Positions 6,566 through 12,683 of a stretch of DNA of 12,683 nucleotides are shown piece by piece; position 1 is the stretch's first letter; the number at the start of each line of letters is the position of its first letter. The notes beneath the pieces were generated by a model, which saw nothing but the letters and a program-made list of their open reading frames with translations, ran no database searches and was not told the origin of the DNA. Source of the stretch: JBEHYA01 sp048498415. Lineage in GTDB: Bacteria > Pseudomonadota > Alphaproteobacteria > UBA9219 > RGZA01. Made by a program: the position numbers and the translations under genes. The DNA is taken from assembly GCA_048498415.1 (NCBI GenBank), contig JBEHYA010000060.1:1-12683 (forward strand), in the 5' to 3' direction.

Positions 6566-7479
6566 CCGCGCCGTTTGTTTTTGATGCCAGGCGTTTAATG
6601 GCCGCGCGGAAGCGTGGGCGGTGCGATGCGCAGGCTTTATATCATGAAGCGGTCGCGGAACTTATTGAACGGCTGGCTGGTATCAAACGGCCCTTTCTGC
6701 GCGTGGCCGAAATCGGTGGGTGGGATTACCGGCTCCTCGAGCATTTAAAAAACCAGAACCCGGCGCGCGAAGTTTTGAAAATCAATCTTGCCGGCCATAC
6801 GCCCACCCATGCCAGCATTCCATCATTGGTATGCGATGGTGAAGTCTTGCCGCTGGCGCCGGGCCGTTTTGATTTGATCATCTCTACGCTTGCCCTGCAC
6901 CGCGCCAATGACGTGCCGGGCGTGCTCGCGCAAATGCACAACGCGCTGGCGCCCGATGGCTTGATGCTGGGTGTTTTTCTGGGCGGCGAGACGCTGCATG
7001 AACTCCGCGAATGTTTGCAAGCCGCCGAACTTGAAATTCACAAGGGCGCCGGCGCGCATCTACACCCCGTGATTGATCTGCCATCGGCCGCCGCGCTGAT
7101 GCAGCGGGCGCATTATGCGCTGCCCGTCATTGATCACACGCGGCTCACGCTTGTGTATGATGATATTCTCCATCTCGCGCATGATGTGCGGGCGATGGGC
7201 GAAGGGAATGCGTTGCCGGCGCAAACGCCGCTTACCCGCAGTGTGCTGGCGCGCGCGTCTGAAATTTATGCCGAATGGTTTGGCGATGGCGCCGGCCTGC
7301 CCGCCACCTTTGACCTGATTTTTTTAAGCGGTTGGCGCCCGCATGACAGCCAGCAAAAGCCGCTGAAGCCGGGGGAAGCCACGTTGCGCCTTGCCGATGC
7401 GCTTCGCACCAAAGAAACAACGGCAGGCGAAACGGTGCCGTTTCCCCGCGGCCCCCGCGATATCAATAACAAAGTTTAA
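6562..7479 (+). CDS. SAM-dependent methyltransferase-like protein, NDUFAF5 (complex I assembly) family
   Basis: A 305-residue class I methyltransferase-fold protein. It resembles bacterial relatives of NDUFAF5, a mitochondrial complex I assembly factor that hydroxylates an arginine of NDUFS7. Supporting segments are STLALHRANDVPG (108-120), MHNALAPDGLMLGVFLGGETLHELR (125-149), LMQRAHYALPVIDHTRLTLVY (179-199) and DVRAMGEGNAL (208-218), in the order typical of this family. Motif I is degenerate: EIGGWDYRLLE at 50-60 lacks the usual D/E-x-G-x-G-x-G pattern, so standard methyl transfer is doubtful. The frame is open back to 6460 inside the glycosylase gene, but the ATG at 6562 overlapping that gene's TGA as ATGA gives MTAPFVFDARRL, the family N-terminus, and indicates translational coupling. 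Whether this homolog acts on complex I here is unknown. Confidence 0.85.
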   Translation: MTAPFVFDARRLMAARKRGRCDAQALYHEAVAELIERLAGIKRPFLRVAEIGGWDYRLLEHLKNQNPAREVLKINLAGHTPTHASIPSLVCDGEVLPLAPGRFDLIISTLALHRANDVPGVLAQMHNALAPDGLMLGVFLGGETLHELRECLQAAELEIHKGAGAHLHPVIDLPSAAALMQRAHYALPVIDHTRLTLVYDDILHLAHDVRAMGEGNALPAQTPLTRSVLARASEIYAEWFGDGAGLPATFDLIFLSGWRPHDSQQKPLKPGEATLRLADALRTKETTAGETVPFPRGPRDINNKV

Positions 7480-7486
7480 CGCTTTA

Positions 7487-7514
7487 TTTATCCCGGCCAG
7501 TGATACGTTATATA
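7487..7514 (+). promoter_or_regulatory. Tentative promoter for the histidine kinase gene
   Basis: TTTATC at 7487-7492 and TATATA at 7509-7514 are spaced by 16 bases in the 65-bp gap before the kinase ATG at 7545. The -10-like box is AT-rich in a GC-rich context, but the -35 match is weak. This is a pattern guess only. Confidence 0.25.
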
Positions 7515-7544
7515 TAGAGTAGTGCCGAGCCCGCTTTTCCATCC

Positions 7545-9620
7545 ATGACGCAACCCGACCTCAACGAAGCCGCCCCGTATGACGACGACGCCGAGCGCCG
7601 CGCCGCGCGGACCAGCCGTTTGACCGTCGGCATCATCGGCGTGCTGCTCACGCTGCTGTTTTTCTGGCTCATTCAGCTGTTCGGCAAGTGGTATGTGGCG
7701 GTGCAGCTGGATGATACATCCCGCGGGTTTACCGCGCCCGTGCAGCTCCAGGTCGAACGCCAGCTCAATTTGCTGCCCGAAATCCAGCGCATGCTGGTGG
7801 CCAGCAACGGCGATGAAACGGCCCTGCAAAGCGTATTCACCGGCCATGCCGACAGCCTGCCGTTTCTGGGCTTCTTCATTCTGGGCGACGACGGGCTGCA
7901 TGCGGTGGGCAAGCCGGCGCTGGCCGCCAAGGCGCCGACTGCGCGCGCCGATTTCGATGCCATTTTAAAAAACGCCACGCCGCTTGCCGACCACGCGCAG
8001 CTGTTGCCGCAGAATGCGGAAGCCAAACAGTTCTACCTGGCGCTCTATGATGAAACCGCTTTGCCCGCCGGCGCGCGGCCCGTCATTGCACTGGTTGATA
8101 TGCAGGGCCTTTTGCAAGCGATGATGACGCATAGCGGCGCCAGCGTGATGGACGAGCTGGCGCTTGATCTGGGCGACCATCAAATCGCGCTGCTGCGCAC
8201 TACCGAATCCTTCACCATGATCCGCGGCGAGCTGCCGCTGGCCCTGCATAATCAGGTGTTTATGCTGCGCTTCGGCGCCAAGCCCGACCGCTTTTTGCTG
8301 TGGGTGATGGGCCTTCCCTTCATTGCGCTGGCCACCGGCCTGCTGCTGACATTGCTGGTGAGCTATAATCTATGGCGCGCGCATCAGCGCGAGATGGAAG
8401 TGAATGCCCTCGCCCAGTCGCTGACCAAAACCGTGAGCGAGCTGGAACAACGCATCGTGGAAGGCGAGCTGATGGCGGCGGCCTTGCGCGAATCCGAACG
8501 CAAATACCGCGCGATTTTCGAAAACGCGTCGATTGGTATCTGCCAGATCTCCACCCGCAATGAATGGCTGAACGCCAACCGTATTCTCGCCGGGCTTCTT
8601 GGCTACCGCGATGTGATCGAGCTTCTGGCTTCGCAGCCCGATTTCCACGGCAAGCTGTTCGTCGATCCTGAACAGCGCGGCGCGTGGATTCAGAACATGC
8701 TCGATAACGGCATGGTACGCGATTTTGAAGCGAGCCTGCGCCGCAACGATGGCGACATCATCTGGGTTTCCATCAACAGCCACGTGGTGCGCAGCGAGAA
8801 CGGCAACCTGCTGCATTTTGAAGCAACCTTCAACGACATCACCCAGCGCCGTTTGACTGAACAGGCGCTGATTACCGCCAAGGAACAGGCCGATTACGCC
8901 AACCGCAGTAAATCGGAATTTTTGGCGAATATGAGCCATGAACTCCGCACGCCCTTGAACGCCATCATCGGCTTTTCCGAAATCATCAAGGATGAATTGT
9001 TCGGCAAGGCCGGCAACCCGCAATATGTGGAATACGCCAAGGATATCTACGATTCCGGCGAACTGCTGCTTTCCCTCATCAACGATATTCTTGATATGTC
9101 GAAGATTGAAGCGGGCAAGCGCGATCTGGCGGAGAGCGTCATCAACATCAACCGCACCGTGCAGGCCTGCATGCGGCTGGTCGCCGCGCGCGCCAAGACC
9201 AACAAGCAGCGGCTGAATGTGAACATCCCCCGCGATTTCCCGGATTTGCGCGGCGAAGAACGCGCGGTCAAACAGATCATCGTCAACCTGATGACGAACG
9301 CCATCAAATTCACGCCGGAAAATGGCGAGATCAATATCAATGCGCGCCTGCGGCCTGACTTAGGCGGAGCCATGGAAATTACGGTGCAGGATACCGGCAT
9401 CGGCATCGCGCCCGAGCATATGAGCGTGGTCCTGGCCCCGTTCGGCCAGATTGAATCGGCGCTGAGCCGCAAAAATCAGGGTACCGGTTTGGGCCTGCCG
9501 CTTACCAAGGCGCTGGTGGAACTGCACGATGGCACCCTTACCATTCAAAGCGAAGTCGGCAAGGGCACCACGGTCACCATTACCTTCCCGCCCAGCCGCA
9601 TTCTGGCGCAGGTGTTATAA
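7545..9620 (+). CDS. Membrane sensor histidine kinase with periplasmic sensor and PAS domain
   Basis: Two-component sensor kinase of 691 residues. Transmembrane segment 1 (about 26-47) and segment 2 (about 250-274) flank a periplasmic region (about 48-249) that I do not recognise. A coiled-coil-like linker (about 280-322) precedes a PAS domain (about 318-436) ending in FNDITQRR. The HisKA domain has phosphoacceptor H465 in ANMSHELRTPLNAIIGFSEI (461-480). The ATPase domain shows the N box NLMTNAIKF (581-589), G1 DTGIG (616-620), and G2 QGTGLGLPLTKALVELHDG (645-663). All catalytic boxes are intact. The HisKA and G2 wording resembles PleC/DivJ-type kinases that signal through DivK-like single-domain receivers in alphaproteobacteria, but the periplasmic part is not diagnostic. 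No receiver domain or response regulator gene is present nearby, so it is an orphan here. The start at 7545 lacks a clear Shine-Dalgarno. Confidence 0.93.
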   Translation: MTQPDLNEAAPYDDDAERRAARTSRLTVGIIGVLLTLLFFWLIQLFGKWYVAVQLDDTSRGFTAPVQLQVERQLNLLPEIQRMLVASNGDETALQSVFTGHADSLPFLGFFILGDDGLHAVGKPALAAKAPTARADFDAILKNATPLADHAQLLPQNAEAKQFYLALYDETALPAGARPVIALVDMQGLLQAMMTHSGASVMDELALDLGDHQIALLRTTESFTMIRGELPLALHNQVFMLRFGAKPDRFLLWVMGLPFIALATGLLLTLLVSYNLWRAHQREMEVNALAQSLTKTVSELEQRIVEGELMAAALRESERKYRAIFENASIGICQISTRNEWLNANRILAGLLGYRDVIELLASQPDFHGKLFVDPEQRGAWIQNMLDNGMVRDFEASLRRNDGDIIWVSINSHVVRSENGNLLHFEATFNDITQRRLTEQALITAKEQADYANRSKSEFLANMSHELRTPLNAIIGFSEIIKDELFGKAGNPQYVEYAKDIYDSGELLLSLINDILDMSKIEAGKRDLAESVININRTVQACMRLVAARAKTNKQRLNVNIPRDFPDLRGEERAVKQIIVNLMTNAIKFTPENGEININARLRPDLGGAMEITVQDTGIGIAPEHMSVVLAPFGQIESALSRKNQGTGLGLPLTKALVELHDGTLTIQSEVGKGTTVTITFPPSRILAQVL

Positions 9621-9630
9621 GTTAAAACAG

Positions 9631-9654
9631 GTATGCACCTGCGCAGGGGCATAC
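9631..9654. repeat. 24-bp near-perfect dyad between the kinase gene and recO
   Basis: GTATGC (9631-9636) and GCATAC (9649-9654) flank the perfect 10-bp palindrome CCTGCGCAGG (9638-9647), with one A/G mismatch at 9637/9648. It lies 11 bases past the kinase stop and 33 bases before the recO ATG. A loose TTTT occurs only at 9667-9670. It could be a weak terminator, a small palindromic repeat or a dimeric-regulator operator; the sequence does not decide. Confidence 0.5.
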
Positions 9655-9687
9655 AATTCTTGCGCGTTTTAGTTTATAACGATTCCC

Positions 9688-10431
9688 ATGCAATGGTCCG
9701 AGCCCGCCTTTATTTTATCCTACCGCCCCTTTGGCGAGCATGACGCAAGGCTGCATGTATTTACGCGTGAACATGGGCGTTTTGCCGGTCTCGTGCGCGG
9801 CGGGCAATCATCGAAAAAACGCCATGACTGGCAGCCGGGCCGCCTGATCAACGCGCAGTGGCGCGCGCGCCTGCTCGATCATTTGGGCAGTTTAACGGGC
9901 GAAAGTGTGCGGGATTTTACCGCCGGCATTCTGCACCAGCCCCTCGCCCTTGCCGCCACCAACAGCTGCCTGACCTTCGTCGATACCTGCACCGCCGAAC
10001 GCCAGCCCATGCCGCAGCTCTATGATGCGCTCGCGCATCTGCTGCCCATTGAGGGCAATGAAGCGAGCATGGCCGATTATGTGCGCTTTGAAGCGCTGCT
10101 GCTGCAAACGCTTGGCTACGGGCTTGACCTTTCAAGCTGCGCGCTCACCTACACCACGCACGACCTTGCCTATGTGAGCCCCAAGACGGGCCGCGCGGTA
10201 AGCCGCGATGCCGCCGCGCCATGGGCCGACCGGCTGCTGGTTCTGCCCGCTTTTTTAACGCAAGAGGTTGCGGCCAGCTGGCCGGATATCGAGTGCGGCC
10301 TGAAACTCACCGGCTTTTTCATGGAACGGCATTTATACGCTAACCTGCCCGCCTATGCGCAAAACCAGCTGATGGCCACGCGCCAACGCGTGCTTGATTT
10401 GGTGGAAAAACGCCGTAAGGTTGCGGCATGA
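9688..10431 (+). CDS. recO: DNA repair protein RecO
   Basis: Recombination mediator that works with RecR (and RecF) to load RecA onto SSB-coated single-stranded DNA in gap repair. The 247 residues have an N-terminal OB-fold (about 1-78) with the typical opening FILSYRPFGEHDARLHVFTREHGRFAGLVRGG (8-39). A helical domain follows, with YVRFEALLLQTLGYGLDLSSCA (131-152) and AYVSPKTGRAVSRDAAAPWADRLL (161-184), both characteristic of alphaproteobacterial RecO. No CxxC zinc-finger pairs are seen, which is normal for this branch. The ATG at 9688 gives the expected N-terminus; there is no clear Shine-Dalgarno. Its stop overlaps the parC start (ATGA), so the two are probably translated together. Confidence 0.94.
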   Translation: MQWSEPAFILSYRPFGEHDARLHVFTREHGRFAGLVRGGQSSKKRHDWQPGRLINAQWRARLLDHLGSLTGESVRDFTAGILHQPLALAATNSCLTFVDTCTAERQPMPQLYDALAHLLPIEGNEASMADYVRFEALLLQTLGYGLDLSSCALTYTTHDLAYVSPKTGRAVSRDAAAPWADRLLVLPAFLTQEVAASWPDIECGLKLTGFFMERHLYANLPAYAQNQLMATRQRVLDLVEKRRKVAA

Positions 10432-12662
10432 AAAAATCCGCCGCGCTGCCCGTACCTGCCAACGATATCCTTGAAAAGCCGTTCGCCGAACTGCTGGGCG
10501 AGCGGTATTTATCCTATGCGCTTTCCACCATCATGGCGCGTTCGCTGCCCGATGTGCGCGACGGCATGAAGCCGGTGCACCGCCGTTTGCTCTATGCCAT
10601 GAGCGAACTAAAACTGGAGCCGAATTTACCGCCGAAAAAATCTGCGCGCGTCGTGGGTGACGTGATCGGTAAATACCACCCGCATGGCGATACGGCGGTC
10701 TACGACACCCTGGTGCGTTTGGCGCAGGATTTCTCGGTGCGCTACCCGATGATCGACGGGCAGGGCAATTTCGGCAATATCGATGGCGATAACGCGGCGG
10801 CCATGCGTTACACGGAAGCGCGCCTCACCGATGTCGCGCGCGCCATGCTGGAGGGCCTTGAAGAAAACGCGGTTGATTTCCGCCCCACCTATGATGGCGA
10901 TAGTTCCGAGCCTTCTGTATTACCCGCCGCGTTCCCCAATTTACTCGCGAACGGCGCCGCCGGTATTGCCGTGGGTATGGCCACCAGTATTCCGCCGCAT
11001 AATGTCAGCGAAATCTGCGATGCGCTTCGCCACCTTATTAAAGCGCCGAATGCTGGGTTTGATAAATTACTGCAGCTGATGCCGGGGCCGGATTTTCCGA
11101 CCGGCGGCGTGATTGTGGAACCCCGCGATGGTTTGCTGGAATATTACAAGACCGGCCGCGGCGCCGTGCGCCTGCGTGCGCGCTGGGACGTGGAAGAATT
11201 GCAGCGCGGCATGTGGCAGGTGGTGGTCACCGATATCCCGTATCAAATCCAGAAAAGCCGGCTCATCGAAAAAATCGCCGAGCTTATCAACGCCAAGAAG
11301 CTGCCGCTGCTTGATGATATCCGCGATGAATCGGCGGAAGATATCCGCATTGTGCTCATTCCCAAAAACCGCAGCGTGGAAGCGAATGTGTTGATGGAAT
11401 CGCTGTTCCGCAGCACCGATTTAGAGACGCGCTTCCCCGTCAACATGAACGTTTTAGATGGCACCGGCATTCCCCGCGTCATGAATATGCGGGAACTTTT
11501 GCAGGCGTTCCTGGATCACCGCCATGGCGTGCTGATCCGCCGTTCCACGCATCGCCTGGCGCAGATCGAAGCGCGGCTGGAAATTCTGGGCGGGTATCTG
11601 ATTGCCTATCTAAACCTTGATAAAGTCATCAAGATCATCCGCGAGAATGATCAGCCCAAGCCCGTATTAATCAAGACCTTCAAGCTCACCGATAATCAGG
11701 CCGAAGCCATTTTGAATATGCGCCTCCGCGCCCTCCGCAAACTTGAAGAAATGGAAATCAAGGGCGAGGAAAAGAAGCTTTCCGCCGAGAAGGCCGCACT
11801 GAAAAAGCTGCTGGCGAACGAAGATTTACGCTGGGAAAAAATTGACGAAGAAATCGCCGGCATCAAGGAACGCTTCGGCAAAAAAGCCGGCGACAAACGC
11901 CGCAGCACCTTTGCCGACGCGCCGATCGTTGCCGACGTGCCGGTGGATGCGTTAATGGTGCGCGAGCCTATCACGCTCGTGGTCTCCGCCAAGGGCTGGA
12001 TCCGCGCGATGCGCGGGCACGGGCTGGATGCCAAGACGTTTACCTATAAGGAAGGCGACGAGCAGGGCTTTTTGCTGGAAGCCGAGACAACCGATAAAAT
12101 CCTGCTATTCGCCAGCAATGGCCGCTTTTATTCGCTCATCGCCGACAAGCTGCCCAAGGGCCGCGGCTTTGGCGAGCCCGTGCGTTTGATGATTGATCTG
12201 CCCAACGATGCCGACATTCTGCGCATCAGCATTTTCCGCGAAGGCGAGAAGATGCTGGTGGCGAGCAGCGATGGCCGCGGCTTTATTGTGAAGTCAGACG
12301 ACGTGCTGGCGCAGACCAAGAATGGCAAGCAGGTTCTCAACGTGGACGACGGCGAGAAAGCCGTGGCCTGCGCGGTAGTCAACGGTGACAGCGCCGCGAT
12401 CATCGGCACCAACCGCAAAATGCTGCTCTTCCCCATCGACCAGATCCCGGAAATGAACAAAGGCAAAGGCGTCATTCTGCAGAAATACAAGGATGGCGGC
12501 CTGGCCGACGTCATGACCTTCAACAAGAAGGAAGGCCTGAGCTGCGACAATAATGGCCGCAACTACGTGTTCAATGATCTGCGCGAATGGTTCGGCGAAC
12601 GCGCGCAGGCGGGGCGCCTGCCGCCGAAGGGATTCCCGCGAAGCGGGAAGTTTAGAAGTTAA
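10428..12662 (+). CDS. parC: DNA topoisomerase IV subunit A (ParC)
   Basis: DNA-cleaving subunit of topoisomerase IV, which with ParE unlinks daughter chromosomes. The 744 residues include the winged-helix cleavage domain with catalytic tyrosine Y128 in AAMRYTEARL and the quinolone-region block KYHPHGDTAVYDTLVRLAQ (82-100). The helical gate strands follow, with LPAAFPNLLANGAAGIAVGM (165-184). A coiled-coil segment (about 430-490) precedes a C-terminal beta-pinwheel (about 515-735). The GyrA box (QRRGGKG type) is absent from the C-terminal domain, and the length is short for GyrA, so ParC is preferred. The quinolone region itself looks GyrA-like: T89 and D93 sit where E. coli ParC has S80 and E84. 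It starts inside the recO stop (ATGA). The last codons coincide with a hairpin at 12633-12649. parE is not in the window. Confidence 0.95.
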   Translation: MKKSAALPVPANDILEKPFAELLGERYLSYALSTIMARSLPDVRDGMKPVHRRLLYAMSELKLEPNLPPKKSARVVGDVIGKYHPHGDTAVYDTLVRLAQDFSVRYPMIDGQGNFGNIDGDNAAAMRYTEARLTDVARAMLEGLEENAVDFRPTYDGDSSEPSVLPAAFPNLLANGAAGIAVGMATSIPPHNVSEICDALRHLIKAPNAGFDKLLQLMPGPDFPTGGVIVEPRDGLLEYYKTGRGAVRLRARWDVEELQRGMWQVVVTDIPYQIQKSRLIEKIAELINAKKLPLLDDIRDESAEDIRIVLIPKNRSVEANVLMESLFRSTDLETRFPVNMNVLDGTGIPRVMNMRELLQAFLDHRHGVLIRRSTHRLAQIEARLEILGGYLIAYLNLDKVIKIIRENDQPKPVLIKTFKLTDNQAEAILNMRLRALRKLEEMEIKGEEKKLSAEKAALKKLLANEDLRWEKIDEEIAGIKERFGKKAGDKRRSTFADAPIVADVPVDALMVREPITLVVSAKGWIRAMRGHGLDAKTFTYKEGDEQGFLLEAETTDKILLFASNGRFYSLIADKLPKGRGFGEPVRLMIDLPNDADILRISIFREGEKMLVASSDGRGFIVKSDDVLAQTKNGKQVLNVDDGEKAVACAVVNGDSAAIIGTNRKMLLFPIDQIPEMNKGKGVILQKYKDGGLADVMTFNKKEGLSCDNNGRNYVFNDLREWFGERAQAGRLPPKGFPRSGKFRS
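12633..12649 (+). repeat. Hairpin inside the last codons of parC
   Basis: TTCCCGC (12633-12639), loop GAA, GCGGGAA (12643-12649) is a perfect 7-bp stem. It encodes the FPRSGK part of the ParC C-terminus and ends 11 bases before the TAA stop. Only a short TTT follows at 12651-12653, then an A/T-rich stretch to the window end. It may be a transcript-end structure or a palindromic repeat that has settled into the end of the gene. Confidence 0.55.
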
Positions 12663-12683
12663 ATAGAAAAATATATGCCCCGG

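Noticed and set aside
8370..9023. 217-residue minus-strand open frame inside the histidine kinase
   Set aside because: Antisense shadow of the PAS and HisKA coding region, with no recognisable protein features.
1..12683. CRISPR, tRNA, rRNA, phage, defence or mobile-gene content
   Set aside because: No regularly spaced repeats, RNA gene signatures, integrase or transposase frames were seen. The window is mostly dense core genes.

Overview
The window is a stretch of alphaproteobacterial chromosome with moderately high GC, almost entirely housekeeping genes. The lineage call rests on family-specific wording in the proteins: the IspG N-terminus, a ParC lacking a GyrA box, a PleC/DivJ-like histidine kinase core, the alphaproteobacterial form of type-4 uracil-DNA glycosylase, and an NDUFAF5-like methyltransferase. 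A Rhodospirillales-like or related deep alphaproteobacterial lineage is plausible, but the sequence alone does not settle the order. I see no phage, plasmid, insertion sequence, CRISPR array, tRNA or rRNA, and no multi-gene system that looks new.

Layout. (1) Positions 1-102 are non-coding and hold two adjacent hairpin palindromes. (2) Positions 103-3189, plus strand, form a compact run ispG - prfA - prmC. IspG makes an isoprenoid precursor. RF1 (prfA) ends translation, and PrmC methylates the GGQ glutamine of RF1, so substrate and modifying enzyme sit side by side. (3) Positions 3190-3281 lie between convergent genes and hold an inverted pair of one 25-bp hairpin element whose stems differ by compensatory changes. 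(4) Positions 5722-3282, minus strand, carry ETF-ubiquinone oxidoreductase followed after 17 nt by an orphan periplasmic solute-binding protein. (5) From 5759 to 12662, plus strand, the genes are a type-4 uracil-DNA glycosylase, an NDUFAF5-like methyltransferase (ATGA overlap), a membrane PAS/histidine kinase, recO, and parC (ATGA overlap with recO). The glycosylase and ETF-QO start codons face each other across 36 bp.

How the genes relate. Two pairs have direct functional links: prfA-prmC (enzyme and substrate) and the genome-maintenance pair recO-parC. ETF-QO feeds electrons from flavoprotein dehydrogenases into the quinone pool, and the NDUFAF5-like gene is related to a complex I assembly factor, so both may touch respiration, although they lie in opposite transcription units.

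The points most worth a second look are the covarying inverted hairpin pair, the other palindromes (including one inside the last codons of parC), the glycosylase that seems to lack two of the four usual iron-sulfur cysteines, the methyltransferase with a degenerate SAM motif I, and the orphan binding protein behind ETF-QO.
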